Of a stretch of 64,000 bases of DNA, positions 48,567-58,133 are shown piece by piece. The DNA is from Psychrobacter okhotskensis (GTDB lineage: Bacteria; Pseudomonadota; Gammaproteobacteria; Pseudomonadales; Moraxellaceae), in assembly GCF_013248965.1 (NCBI RefSeq), contig NZ_JABRVQ010000003.1, positions 62,001-126,000 of the forward strand, written 5' to 3'. Position 1 is the first letter of the stretch; each line of letters opens with the position of its first letter. The translations under genes were made by a program, and so were the position numbers. The notes below the pieces were generated by a model. The model did not search any database, was not told the DNA's origin, and saw only the letters and a list, made by a program, of their open reading frames with translations.

Positions 48567-49781
48567 TTAGTTGTCAGGAGAAATTTGACCTTGTTTCACA
48601 TGAAACATATTAGGTTTTGACCATAATGTATTGACTAGCGGTACGATATCATCGGTCAAACTGGTCATAAATACTTGACAAGGCAGCTGTGCTAGCGTTG
48701 ACAATAAAATCTCAATCGCCCTATCATCAAGCTCTGCAGTGATATCGTCTAACAATACCACGGGCGTCACTCGCGATTTAAAATCATTGTTAGAGATATC
48801 CGCATCTTTTTCAGTATTAAGTAGCAGCGGCAACTGTGATAAGCGCAATGCGGTAATCAATAGCTTCTTTTCACCGCGCGATAATACATTAGCGGCCTGC
48901 TCTTTTAAAACGGGCAATTTCGTGTGTATATCGCCTTCTACTGTCGTGTTTTTAGTTTCCTGCCCTTCATGTATGGCTAGCGGCTCGCTAGAGCGCCAAT
49001 GGACATGAATATCGGCACGGTGGTTACCGATGCGGGTATAGCCCAGCTGCAAATCCTGTTCTAAGCGCTCATTAAGCTGTACATCGAGCGCAACACTGGT
49101 GTCGTAACCAGCACTATAGCTCAAGCTCAATTGCTCGGCATAAGCAGGCAATAACTGAGCAATGCTTTGAGCAAAATAAGGCTGCCATTCGCTAAATATT
49201 CGTTCGCGATAGTGATGGATAAGTGCCGCATGACTACTCAGACCTCTGTCCCATGCTCTAAGCTCAGCAAGTTGAACTTGGGTCAAGTGGCGTGATTTTT
49301 TTAGCAAACTATTGCGCTGTTTTAATAGCCGTTGATAAGCTACCCATTGTGGATGAAAGCCTTGTTTCATGTGAAACACCAACCAATCCAACAGCTGCCG
49401 ACGACTGGCACTGCCCTGCTCTAACATATCCATAGTAGAGGGATCTATTAATAGTGTGGGGAGCTGTTCGGTTAAGATGCTTTGATTGTAAACGGTGCTT
49501 TGATTAAGACGTAGTATCGTCGTCGCATCAGCTTGCTTTTGAATCGCTAAAGTGCTGCTATCATTGAGTCTAGCATGTACGGTTGCGCTATTTTGATGGT
49601 GCTGAATATAGCGTTTAGGCTGGTGATGACGAAAACTCTTACCTCGTGATAGCAAGAATATCGCTTCCAATAGCGAGGTCTTACCACTACCATTCGCGCC
49701 GATAATGACGTTGCAAGCAGTGGCAGGTAGATTGACTTGACTGAGGTTACGTAGGTGTGAAATTTGTAGACGTTCAATCAT
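48567..49781 (-). CDS. recF: DNA replication/repair protein RecF
   Basis: 404 aa. N-terminal Walker A G-A-N-G-S-G-K-T-S-L-L at about 28-38, ABC signature L-S-R-G-E-K-K-L-L-I around 290-299 and Walker B V-V-L-L-D-D-I-T-A-E-L-D around 342-353. RecF loads RecA at gapped DNA with RecO and RecR. Two parS-like sites lie inside the gene (48593 and 49364). 194 bases separate it from dnaN. Confidence 0.95.
   Translation of the reverse strand: MIERLQISHLRNLSQVNLPATACNVIIGANGSGKTSLLEAIFLLSRGKSFRHHQPKRYIQHHQNSATVHARLNDSSTLAIQKQADATTILRLNQSTVYNQSILTEQLPTLLIDPSTMDMLEQGSASRRQLLDWLVFHMKQGFHPQWVAYQRLLKQRNSLLKKSRHLTQVQLAELRAWDRGLSSHAALIHHYRERIFSEWQPYFAQSIAQLLPAYAEQLSLSYSAGYDTSVALDVQLNERLEQDLQLGYTRIGNHRADIHVHWRSSEPLAIHEGQETKNTTVEGDIHTKLPVLKEQAANVLSRGEKKLLITALRLSQLPLLLNTEKDADISNNDFKSRVTPVVLLDDITAELDDRAIEILLSTLAQLPCQVFMTSLTDDIVPLVNTLWSKPNMFHVKQGQISPDN
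48593..48606. other. parS-like site (one-base variant)
   Basis: GTTTCACATGAAAC, one change from canonical parS, in the 3' end of recF. Confidence 0.7.
49364..49377. other. parS-like site (one-base variant)
   Basis: GTTTCATGTGAAAC, the reverse complement of the variant at 48593, inside recF about 3.7 kb from oriC. Confidence 0.7.
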
Positions 49782-49975
49782 AATATCGACAGCCGCCTAT
49801 TTTTACCATCCGATTATTAGCAGGCAAAAGTTTAATTAATTATAGATTTTGCGAGGTTGCAGAGGTTAGTTTTAAATATGAAAACGGGCTTAAAAACAAT
49901 ACTACAAAGACAGCGACCTCGTCTCACTGGACAAGTGCTACCGTCTAACTGCACCGTTTTCTACAAAAAAAAGCA

Positions 49976-51151
49976 CTATATACGCATTGGCATGATGACA
50001 TATTGATGGAATTCATCATTTAGCTGATTTACTAGTACTGAGGCGTTAGATTGGCTCATATGCATTTGCAGATCCCCTTGGATGACACTTAGCACATCTT
50101 GCAAATAGGCAGCATTAAAGGACAGCTCCATCGGCTCACCCTGATACTTAGCTTGTATCATCTCAACCGCTTCGTCTTGCTCAGCGTTATTAGCGCGTAC
50201 TTCCACCATACCATCGCTGGCGAAATTAAAGACGACGCCACGTGATTTTTCGTTACTTAAAATCGCGACACGGCGTAGCACATCTGTCATTTTTTCTTGA
50301 TTAAATAAGGCCAATTTATCGGTATTGCTTGGCATGACGCGACGATAGTCAGGAAACTTACCGTCGATTAAACGTGCGGTAAAGGTCACCATTAGATTAT
50401 CACTCACCTGCCCTGCACTATCCACTTCACCGAACGGCAAGCTTACTTGCAAAAACTCGCGACCAAAGCTTAGCGTCACTGCGTTATCTTGATCACCCAA
50501 CATCTTACCAAGCTCAGAAGCCAAACGCTCAAGCTCAATCACTGCTTTGCGCGGCAAGATGGCTTGCATATTCAAATCTGCACTCACATCAATGACACTA
50601 CGCGCCAATGCCAGTCTGTGGCCGTCAGTTGCAACGGTGGTTAGCTGCTGTTGTGAAACATCAAACAGCATACCAGTTAAATAATAGCGCACATCTTGAA
50701 TGGCCATGGCGAACTGGGTTTTATGAATCAAATCCGTCAAACGGCTACGGCTAATGGTCAACGGCGTGATATTTTCGGGATTGCCCAAGCTTGGATAATC
50801 TTCACTAGGCAATGTACCCAAGGTAAAGCGGCTCTTACCACTCGTCAGCAAACAACGCTCGTTTTCTTGGGTGGCAAGCGTAACTTGTGCTTGTGCGGGT
50901 AAGGATTTGCAGATATCTCTAAGTTTTGTCGCAGGTAAAGTGGTTGTTCCTGCTTCAACACAAGCACCAGCAGGCAATTTCAACGTCGATGTCAGCTCTA
51001 CCTCTAAGTCAGAGGCTGTCAAAATAAGCACTGACTCAGACAACTGTAGCTTGATATTACCCAAGATAACCATATTGTGGCGTTTGTCAGCGGCCTTGGC
51101 GATCAAGTTAATAGCTTTTAGTAACGACTCTCGATTAATCGATAATTGCAT
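49976..51151 (-). CDS. dnaN: DNA polymerase III sliding clamp (beta)
   Basis: 391 aa with three repeated clamp domains of about 120 residues. It starts M-Q-L-S-I-N-R-E-S-L-L-K and has the conserved G-R-E-F-L-Q-V and D-G-K-F-P-D-Y-R-R-V-M-P segments and a C-terminal V-M-P-M-R-I, the peptide-binding end. The ring tethers polymerase to DNA. It is the second gene of the leftward origin operon, 205 bases after dnaA, longer than a typical dnaA-dnaN gap, so it may have its own promoter. Confidence 0.97.
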   Translation of the reverse strand: MQLSINRESLLKAINLIAKAADKRHNMVILGNIKLQLSESVLILTASDLEVELTSTLKLPAGACVEAGTTTLPATKLRDICKSLPAQAQVTLATQENERCLLTSGKSRFTLGTLPSEDYPSLGNPENITPLTISRSRLTDLIHKTQFAMAIQDVRYYLTGMLFDVSQQQLTTVATDGHRLALARSVIDVSADLNMQAILPRKAVIELERLASELGKMLGDQDNAVTLSFGREFLQVSLPFGEVDSAGQVSDNLMVTFTARLIDGKFPDYRRVMPSNTDKLALFNQEKMTDVLRRVAILSNEKSRGVVFNFASDGMVEVRANNAEQDEAVEMIQAKYQGEPMELSFNAAYLQDVLSVIQGDLQMHMSQSNASVLVNQLNDEFHQYVIMPMRI

Positions 51152-51356
51152 GCTTGGTTACTCTTATTTGAATGATTCTTTTTATATAGATGTAAAATAA
51201 TGGCTTAATAATACCCTGTCTACTGACGATAATCCACAAGGTATCTGCCGGTTGGTACTCGCAATATTATAAACCATATCAACCGACTAAAATACAGTGT
51301 AACCACGGCCTAAAAATAGCGTAGCTACAGCCTAAAATTAATCGTAACATATAGCT

Positions 51357-52802
51357 TTAACCTGCTTGTAACATCAGAGCAAGTGTCTTGTAATCTTTAT
51401 CAAACGCTGGGTCGGCGGCGCGTAGCTCATTAACTTTATCACAAGCATGCATCACCGTCGTATGATCCCGTCCGCCAAAAGACTGTCCAATCTCCGGAAA
51501 GCTATCGCTGGTCAATTCACGTGATAATGCCATGGCTATTTGCCGTGGTCTAGCAATACTACGCGTACGCTTGCGTCCCATCATGTCTTTGATAGTCACA
51601 TCGTAGTATTCAGCGACCACTTTGCGGATATTATCCATATTGACGGCTTGCACCCGCATCGCGACGATGTCTTTTAGCGCGTATTGCACCATTTCAAGAG
51701 TAATCTGTGCACCCGTCAAGTTAGCATTGGCAAATACTTGATTTAGAGCACCTTCTAAACGACGGACATTTGACACCACGTTTTGAGCGATAAATAAAGC
51801 GCATTCCTTAGGGAGCGTCATGCCGTGTGATGCTGCTTTTTTCTGTAAGATTTGTACTCGTGTATCAATCTCAGGCGGATCAACAGCCACCGTCAAACCC
51901 CAAGAAAAACGCGATCTAAAACGTTCATCAAATTCCGTCATCTGCGATGGATGACGATCTGATGCCAAAATCAGTTGCTTGTCACCACTGGTAAAATCCG
52001 CAAATAACGTTAAAAACTCATTACTACTCTTGGTCTTTCCTGCTAGTACATGAATATCATCTACAATTAACAAATCTACTTTTTTTATTTTCTTTTTAAA
52101 ATCTTCTATTTTATTATTTCTTAATGAATAAACCAATTGATTAATAAATTTTTCAGAAGTGAAATAATAAAAACTTTGATTGTTTTTTAAATAGCGGTGC
52201 GCTACCGAATGCATTAAATGAGTTTTTCCCAATCCTGAAGGACCATATATAAATAAAGGATTGTGACGATTCTTTGATTGACGCTTACCAAGCTCATAAC
52301 AAGCCTTGTACGCAAGGTTGTTAGACTTACCAGTGACAAAGGTCTCAAAGGTAAAATCAGGATTTAGATAGCTTAATGATTTGGCATCAGCAGATTCTGC
52401 TAGGGTAGCATGACGCATGTTGGCATCGATATCTGCGCGCGCATTATTCTGATGTATGGATTCAAATTTGTGCTCGTCAGGGGGAGGGGAGGGGTTATCT
52501 TCTACAAATAGCGAACCTGACTGCGACTGATTATTGTCGTTCGACTCACGACCTGCATTATCGACCCGCACGATCACTTCCTCGATACTACCTTGACTGT
52601 GCTTGGCCACCAGCTGCTGAATATCTTTCAAATGGTTTTTTTTGATATACGTTACAAAGTAATCGTTCGGTGCAAGAATAATGAGCGTCTGCGCTTCCTG
52701 ATGGGCTGATAAGGGTCTTAACCACATCGTAAATACGTTATCTTTGACGTTATAACGCAAATCGTTTAGGCACTTATCCCAAATAGTTGCTGTGTCTATC
52801 AT
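51357..52802 (-). CDS. dnaA: Replication initiator DnaA
   Basis: 481 aa from MIDTATIW. Domain I is residues 1-85, followed by a variable domain II (about 86-145, Asn/Ser/Pro-rich). The AAA+ domain has G-P-S-G-L-G-K-T-H-L and L-L-I-V-D-D-I-H. Domain IV carries the DNA-binding signature G-G-R-D-H-T-T-V-M-H-A near 450. An ATG six codons upstream exists but does not improve the ribosome site. A patch around the Walker B region (52.06-52.29 kb) uses unusually AT-rich codons. Divergent from rpmH across oriC. Confidence 0.97.
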   Translation of the reverse strand: MIDTATIWDKCLNDLRYNVKDNVFTMWLRPLSAHQEAQTLIILAPNDYFVTYIKKNHLKDIQQLVAKHSQGSIEEVIVRVDNAGRESNDNNQSQSGSLFVEDNPSPPPDEHKFESIHQNNARADIDANMRHATLAESADAKSLSYLNPDFTFETFVTGKSNNLAYKACYELGKRQSKNRHNPLFIYGPSGLGKTHLMHSVAHRYLKNNQSFYYFTSEKFINQLVYSLRNNKIEDFKKKIKKVDLLIVDDIHVLAGKTKSSNEFLTLFADFTSGDKQLILASDRHPSQMTEFDERFRSRFSWGLTVAVDPPEIDTRVQILQKKAASHGMTLPKECALFIAQNVVSNVRRLEGALNQVFANANLTGAQITLEMVQYALKDIVAMRVQAVNMDNIRKVVAEYYDVTIKDMMGRKRTRSIARPRQIAMALSRELTSDSFPEIGQSFGGRDHTTVMHACDKVNELRAADPAFDKDYKTLALMLQAG

Positions 52803-52929
52803 GAAAAATAATAACCCCATAATCTGAAATAATAAAATGCCCTAAACGGCATAACTGCTCAACCAACATCCATATTGCCTATGAATATCACCTCAAAAAC
52901 GCTCTTAGAGAATATGCAAAATCACATAT

Positions 52930-53200
52930 CAAGTAGGGTGTTAATCTAACACAATACCCTGTGGATAACATCCTGTTTTTTGTGGATAAGGCTGTGGATA
53001 GTTTTGTGGATAAGTTAACAACACGAGTTATCCATATTCCACCCACAGGTTATCCACAGGGTTACCCATAGTCTAGTATTTTGATAATAAAGGGTAATTT
53101 TGACTTAACCACAGATAATAGGCCTCCCAATAACAACAATACTTATATATATTAATAGTTAATTATTATAGAGTTCAAAGTTTTCTGTGGATAACTTTCA
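52930..53200. other. oriC: Chromosomal replication origin oriC
   Basis: Between divergent dnaA and rpmH. Perfect DnaA boxes TTATCCACA or its complement are at 52960-52968, 52981-52989, 53005-53013, 53050-53058 and 53186-53194. Near-matches are at 52993-53001, 53028-53036, 53062-53070 and 53105-53113. An AT-rich unwinding candidate lies at about 53130-53180. The box cluster, gene context and orientation make this the origin with high likelihood. Confidence 0.93.
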
Positions 53201-53340
53201 AAAGTTTAAATTAACAAAGAAGGACTTCTAGGGAATTAAACTGGATTCACTAGCCACAGATTGATGATGCAAGAGTAATCAGAAAAACGGCTTTAGAGAC
53301 AATGTACTCTACTCATCTAAACATCGATTAAATTAGTTCA

Positions 53341-53369
53341 TTGACCAAGATACTATGCGGTGGTATAAT
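53341..53369 (+). promoter_or_regulatory. Strong sigma-70 promoter for rpmH
   Basis: TTGACC (53341-53346) and TATAAT (53364-53369), spacing 17 bases, 45 bases before the rpmH start. Confidence 0.88.
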
Positions 53370-53413
53370 CCTCCGTTATTACGAATTTAGTCCATTATTT
53401 TGATAGGTGAGTT

Positions 53414-53548
53414 ATGAAACGTACATTCCAACCAAGCGTGATCAAGCGTAAACGTACTCACGGTTTCCGTGCTCGTATGGCAACTAAAAAAGGCCGTCAG
53501 GTCTTAGCTCGTCGCCGCGCTAAAGGACGTCATCGTCTTACTGTATAA
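53414..53548 (+). CDS. rpmH: 50S ribosomal protein L34
   Basis: 44 aa, starts M-K-R-T-F-Q-P-S and continues with R-K-R-T-H-G-F and the basic tail G-R-H-R-L-T-V, the complete L34. A component of the large ribosomal subunit. GGTGAG precedes the ATG. It is first in the rpmH-rnpA-yidD-yidC-mnmE order, a highly conserved origin-side arrangement. Confidence 0.98.
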   Translation: MKRTFQPSVIKRKRTHGFRARMATKKGRQVLARRRAKGRHRLTV

Positions 53549-53648
53549 TTAGTAGATGACGATGAGCATGGCTAATAGTGCTTGTTGTGTTTCTATTATT
53601 TATAGATTGCGATAGTCAATCATCGCAACTGACACGTAGCCATATATT

Positions 53649-53676
53649 AAAAGCGCCCACATCGGCGCTTTTTTTG
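53649..53676 (+). terminator. Terminator-like hairpin between rpmH and rnpA
   Basis: AAAGCGCC and GGCGCTTT around a short loop, followed by TTTTTTT. Position suggests attenuation so that L34 is made in excess over RnpA. Confidence 0.82.
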
Positions 53677-53733
53677 TCTCTATATTTTATGATTCTTCTG
53701 ATATTGTCACCCGCTCTGATACTAGGTTGTACT

Positions 53734-54105
53734 ATGTCCAATACTGCTCCAGCTACCTTGACCGCCCGCTTCACTAAACAGCAACGCCTGCTGACGCCTG
53801 CAGCTTTCCGTGAGGTGTTTGATGCCCCAGAGCGCAAGCTGCACCAGAGCCATTTGATGGCTTTTATACGTACCAATGCTCACGAGCAGCCGCGAGTCGG
53901 TATGGCTATTACCAAGCGTAAAGTACCTACTGCGGTGGCGCGAAATTTAATCAAGCGTCAAATACGTGAGCAGTTCCGCGTAAAATCTGCAAAACTAGAA
54001 AACAAGGATATTGTTTTCATTGTTAAAAAATCTATTAAAGATTTAGATAATAAAGAATTAATAAATGAGATAAATAATATATTAAAAAAAATAGAAAAAA
54101 AATAA
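53734..54105 (+). CDS. rnpA: Ribonuclease P protein component
   Basis: 123 aa from MSNTAPAT, chosen because AGG lies just upstream and because longer in-frame starts read through the terminator and a hydrophobic stretch. The RNP motif [10 protein letters not shown] is near 77-86, and F-T-K-Q-Q-R-L-L-T near 13-21. It binds RnpB RNA and helps process tRNA 5' ends. The last 40 codons are extremely AT-rich. It is followed one base later by yidD. Confidence 0.93.
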   Translation: MSNTAPATLTARFTKQQRLLTPAAFREVFDAPERKLHQSHLMAFIRTNAHEQPRVGMAITKRKVPTAVARNLIKRQIREQFRVKSAKLENKDIVFIVKKSIKDLDNKELINEINNILKKIEKK

Positions 54106-54106
54106 A

Positions 54107-54481
54107 ATGAATTTCATTATTTTAAAAATAAATAAATATTTATTTTTTTTGATTTATTATTTTATTTATTTTTATCAAAAGATAATAAGTCCAATTATCC
54201 CTGCCCGTTGTCGCTATTATCCAACTTGTTCTAATTATGGTAAACAAGCGGTAGCGTGGCATGGTGTCTGGTCAGGCAGTTGGCTTTTGTTAAAACGTAT
54301 TAGCCGCTGTCATCCGTTAGGCGGCCACGGCATCGATTTTGTACCGCTGCCCTTATCCTCTTATTTCTATCAATATTTATCCCCTATCGAGCTAGCGATT
54401 GTTAAAGCTCAAGGTTTATATGTTGGTAAAGACACTACAAGCTATGTTTCTCGCCTAAACCATATGATGAGACAGCCGTAA
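54107..54481 (+). CDS. yidD: Membrane protein insertion efficiency factor YidD
   Basis: 124 aa. The core [22 protein letters not shown] at 23-44 and [11 protein letters not shown] are diagnostic. A hydrophobic N-terminal helix (about 8-24) and a C-terminal extension of some 40 residues beyond the usual YidD are present. It aids YidC-dependent insertion at the inner membrane. It starts one base after the rnpA stop. Its first 60 bases are almost pure A/T. Confidence 0.94.
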   Translation: MNFIILKINKYLFFLIYYFIYFYQKIISPIIPARCRYYPTCSNYGKQAVAWHGVWSGSWLLLKRISRCHPLGGHGIDFVPLPLSSYFYQYLSPIELAIVKAQGLYVGKDTTSYVSRLNHMMRQP

Positions 54482-54504
54482 AACGTGTTAGTAACTGGAT
54501 AACT

Positions 54505-54541
54505 TGTGGATATCTATTGAGTTACCCACAAGTTATCCACA
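54505..54541. other. Small DnaA-box cluster between yidD and yidC
   Basis: TTATCCACA is at 54533-54541, with near-matches TGTGGATAT at 54505-54513 and TTACCCACA at 54522-54530. It sits 1.4 kb from oriC and could bind DnaA. Confidence 0.65.
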
Positions 54542-54700
54542 CTGTTGGTATCATTTAGGGTGGATTTTTAGTAAAATGATGCACATTTTATGTAAATGAC
54601 TGCTAGTACGTTGTCACAGCGCTAATAGATAACGGCGATCCGTGGTCATGACACATGCCCTAATTTTTCATTCCCTAATTTTTTAATCTAGGAAAGGTTT

Positions 54701-56392
54701 ATGCAAAAGATATTTCGGGTGATGATCATCATTGCGATGCTAATCACCGCTTATCTGCTGATTTTGGCATGGCGAGATGATTATGCCGATGCACCAGCTG
54801 TAGACACGGCACCAGAAGCTGCAACGTCAGTGGGTGCTGATATTCCCTCTACGACTGGCGCAGCAGGTGATATTCCGGTACAGACGGTGGATAACGTAAC
54901 AGCCGATAACGGCATTGTGACGGCTACCCCTGCGAAAGATGCTGGGCTGATCACAGTCACCACTGATCGCTATGATATAAAAATCAATCCAGAAGGCGGT
55001 GATATCGTTTATGCTGCGCTTAAGCAGTATAACGCGACGCTCGATAGCGAGACGCCTTTTGTACTGTTAGAAAATAATAGTAATCGCGTCTATGTGGCTC
55101 AGTCTGGCCTGATTGGTCAAGATGGTATTGACACCGCAGAAGGTCGTGCCAATTACAGTCATACTGCTAATAATTACGTCATGGAAAAAGGGCAGCAAAC
55201 GTTATCTGTACCGCTTACTTATAAAAAAGACGGCGTGACGATTACTAAGACCTTTACCTTTACGCAAGACAAATATCCGATTGATATCAGTTATCAAATT
55301 CAAAATGCCTCTGCCGCTGCTTGGCAAGGGCAGATGTTTGCTCAGTTAAAACGTGATGATAGTAAAGATCCTGGCATGTCTGACAAAGGCGCGCTAAGCA
55401 TGGCGACGTATTTGGGCGGCGCTTGGGGCACCCCTGATGATCCTTACAATAAGCTGAAATTTGGTAACTTTAGTGATGGTGAGTTGACTACGACCAGTGA
55501 TAAAGGTTGGGTTGGCATCGTGCAGCATTATTTTGTCTCTGCATGGACGCCTGAAAACTTCACGGGTAAGTTCTTCAGTCGTGAAACGGCTGATGAGTAC
55601 TTTATCGGCTTTAACAGTCAGCCAGTCAATGTTGCACCAAACAAGCAAGTGACGTTAAATGCAACGCTATATGCTGGGCCAAAGGTACAGTCTGAGCTCA
55701 AAGATGTGGCAGTTGGTTTGAACAAAACTGTCGATTATGGCTTGCTATGGCCAATATCAAAAATCTTGTTTGCTATCTTGGAAGGCATTCATAAAGTCAT
55801 TGGTAACTGGGGTTGGTCAATTATTCTACTGACTGTCTTGGTTAAAATTGCGCTGATGTGGTTCTCAAACAAGAGCTACTACTCAATGGCGAAGATGCGT
55901 GCCATTGCACCAAGACTCAAAGTGCTCAAAGAAGAGCACGGCGATGATCGTATGAAAATGTCGCAAGAGATGATGGCGATTTATAAAGAAGAGAAAGTCA
56001 ATCCGATGGCGGGTTGTTTGCCTATCTTAATGCAAATGCCGATTTTCTTAGCGTTATATTGGGTACTGGTTGAAAGTGTTGAGTTGCGTCATGCACCGTG
56101 GATCTTATGGATTCAGGATTTATCAGCGATGGATCCATGGTTTATATTACCATTGCTCATGGGTGCGTCGATGTTTATACAGCAGCAGCTAAACCCGCAG
56201 CCCGCTGATCCGATGCAAGCCAAGGTAATGAAGTTTTTACCGATTATTTTTACCGCTTTCATGCTGTTCTTCCCAGCAGGTCTGGTTCTATACTGGACGG
56301 TGAACAACTTGTTTAGTATGACTCAGCAATATATTGTGAATAAAAAAGTCGACGAAGAGCAAAAGCGTCGTACCGTCAAGGTGCTTGATTAA
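54701..56392 (+). CDS. yidC: Membrane protein insertase YidC
   Basis: 563 aa. One N-terminal membrane segment (about 6-24), an Ala/Thr-rich linker, a large periplasmic domain (about 85-330), then the insertase core from N-W-G-W-S-I-I-L-L-T-V near 367 with five membrane helices. N-P-M-A-G-C-L-P-I-L-M-Q-M-P and the C-terminal Q-Q-Y-I-V-N-K are conserved. It inserts and folds inner-membrane proteins, alone or with SecYEG. AAAGG precedes the ATG. Confidence 0.97.
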   Translation: MQKIFRVMIIIAMLITAYLLILAWRDDYADAPAVDTAPEAATSVGADIPSTTGAAGDIPVQTVDNVTADNGIVTATPAKDAGLITVTTDRYDIKINPEGGDIVYAALKQYNATLDSETPFVLLENNSNRVYVAQSGLIGQDGIDTAEGRANYSHTANNYVMEKGQQTLSVPLTYKKDGVTITKTFTFTQDKYPIDISYQIQNASAAAWQGQMFAQLKRDDSKDPGMSDKGALSMATYLGGAWGTPDDPYNKLKFGNFSDGELTTTSDKGWVGIVQHYFVSAWTPENFTGKFFSRETADEYFIGFNSQPVNVAPNKQVTLNATLYAGPKVQSELKDVAVGLNKTVDYGLLWPISKILFAILEGIHKVIGNWGWSIILLTVLVKIALMWFSNKSYYSMAKMRAIAPRLKVLKEEHGDDRMKMSQEMMAIYKEEKVNPMAGCLPILMQMPIFLALYWVLVESVELRHAPWILWIQDLSAMDPWFILPLLMGASMFIQQQLNPQPADPMQAKVMKFLPIIFTAFMLFFPAGLVLYWTVNNLFSMTQQYIVNKKVDEEQKRRTVKVLD

Positions 56393-56418
56393 TCAACAAG
56401 CAGTCTGCTTTATAATGA

Positions 56419-56450
56419 ATAAAACCATCGCACAAGCGGTGGTTTTTTTA
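56419..56450 (+). terminator. Terminator after yidC
   Basis: AAAACCATCGC pairs with GCGGTGGTTTT around ACAA, then T's. It separates yidC from mnmE. Confidence 0.85.
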
Positions 56451-56565
56451 TACGTCAAACCTAATGTTTGCTTATGTTGATACGTGTTAAAAAGCGCAAA
56501 ATACCGCTATTTAAAGTTTGTTTTGTCAGCCTGCGCCGAGCCGTCTATAATGGAGTTTTTAGTTA

Positions 56566-58011
56566 ATGAGAATAAGTGTGGATTCTGTCAAAGCGGCGTT
56601 AGCCCCAACTGATTCATCTGGATTGGCTACCATTGCCGCCATTGCTACACCGCTTGGGCGCGGGGGTGTTGGGGTTATTCGTCTGTCAGGCGCACGTGCC
56701 TATGCCATTGCTTGTCAGCTCACGGGTAAGTCGGCGTTTACCCCGCGTATGGCCAGCTTCTGCCGTTTTTATCAGGCTGATGGCACGACCATTGACGAAG
56801 GCTTGGTATTGTATTTTAAAGGCCCACATTCCTTTACTGGTGAAGATGTGATTGAGCTGCAAGGGCATGGCGGCATGATTTTGCAAAATCAGTTACTCGC
56901 GCGCGTGTTTGAATTGGGTGCCAAACAAGCCAGTGCTGGCGAGTTTTCTTACCGCGCTTTTGATAACGATAAGCTGGATTTGGTACAAGCAGAGGCTATC
57001 GCTGATGCGATTGATGCGACCAGTGCTGCCGCTGCCAGTAGTGCTATACGCTCGCTAAGTGGTGAGTTTTCACAAAAAATCAATGAATTGCTGGAGCAGC
57101 TTATTCATCTGCGCTTACATGTTGAAGCCGCCATTGATTTCCCCGATGAAGAAGATGTTGATTTTTTATCCGATGGCGTTATACAGGCCAATCTTGAGAA
57201 CACGCAACAAAAAATCCAGCAAGTACTCTCGACCGCAAAACAAGGTCAGCTATTACGTGATGGTATTCATGTGGTATTGGCAGGTAGGCCGAATGCAGGC
57301 AAATCAAGCTTACTAAACCGTCTAGCAGGACAAGAGCGCGCTATCGTCACTGACGTCGCAGGTACCACACGCGATACGCTACAAGAGACCGTAGTACTCA
57401 ACGGTCTAACGCTGCACCTAACCGATACGGCTGGCCTACGTGAGACGCAAGACACCGTGGAGCGTATTGGCATTGAGCGCGCGCGTACCGCTATTACGCA
57501 GGCTGATATGTTGATGATGGTCTATGACGTGACCCGCGACCTTGAGGAAGAGAGTACGCCACTACAGCTGGCTGAGCAGTTATTTGGCAAGCTACCAGAG
57601 GCTAAGCGATTATTAATCATTGCCAATAAAAGCGACTTATTAAACGGTTTGAGTGACGAGGATGCCATGTCCGCTTCACAGATTGAAATAAAAAATCGTG
57701 GTTATGAACAAGTCAATGTTTCATGTGAAACAGGCGCTGGTATCGATACATTGGTCGAAGCGTTGTGTGCTAAAGTGGGTTTCCATCCGCCCGAAAACAG
57801 TCTTATTGCCCGTACAAGGCACTTGGATGCACTCAGGCGCACGGCAAATTATTTGGCAGAAGCGCACGAGCAGTTAACCGTCTTTCAAGCCGGTGAATTG
57901 GTGGCTGAAAGCTTACGTCAAGCTCAGCATAGTTTGGGTGAGATTACTGGTGAGTTCAGCGCTGATGATTTACTAGGTAAAATTTTTGGCAGTTTCTGTA
58001 TTGGTAAATAG
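56566..58011 (+). CDS. mnmE: tRNA uridine-5-carboxymethylaminomethyl GTPase MnmE
   Basis: 481 aa. N-terminal formyl-THF-binding domain with I-A-T-P-L-G-R-G-G-V-G-V-I-R-L-S-G near 26-42, helical domain, and a GTPase domain: P-loop A-G-R-P-N-A-G-K-S-S-L-L near 240, D-T-A-G-L-R-E and N-K-S-D. It ends in F-C-I-G-K, the conserved C-terminus. With MnmG it modifies wobble U34 of tRNAs. Unlike many gammaproteobacteria, mnmG is not next to it; nrdR follows. A parS-like site lies in the gene at 57718. Confidence 0.96.
   Translation: MRISVDSVKAALAPTDSSGLATIAAIATPLGRGGVGVIRLSGARAYAIACQLTGKSAFTPRMASFCRFYQADGTTIDEGLVLYFKGPHSFTGEDVIELQGHGGMILQNQLLARVFELGAKQASAGEFSYRAFDNDKLDLVQAEAIADAIDATSAAAASSAIRSLSGEFSQKINELLEQLIHLRLHVEAAIDFPDEEDVDFLSDGVIQANLENTQQKIQQVLSTAKQGQLLRDGIHVVLAGRPNAGKSSLLNRLAGQERAIVTDVAGTTRDTLQETVVLNGLTLHLTDTAGLRETQDTVERIGIERARTAITQADMLMMVYDVTRDLEEESTPLQLAEQLFGKLPEAKRLLIIANKSDLLNGLSDEDAMSASQIEIKNRGYEQVNVSCETGAGIDTLVEALCAKVGFHPPENSLIARTRHLDALRRTANYLAEAHEQLTVFQAGELVAESLRQAQHSLGEITGEFSADDLLGKIFGSFCIGK
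57718..57731. other. parS-like site (one-base variant)
   Basis: GTTTCATGTGAAAC inside mnmE, about 4.6 kb right of oriC. Confidence 0.7.
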
Positions 58012-58133
58012 CTTTGTTAAGTCTTTTTCTATTGGAAAATAATGGTTAAAAAGTTTCATACATTCATCCTAATTAGCGCTTCAATATGGCTTTAATGTTG
58101 CCGCCTTTAATGTATTAAGACAAGGAAAATAGT

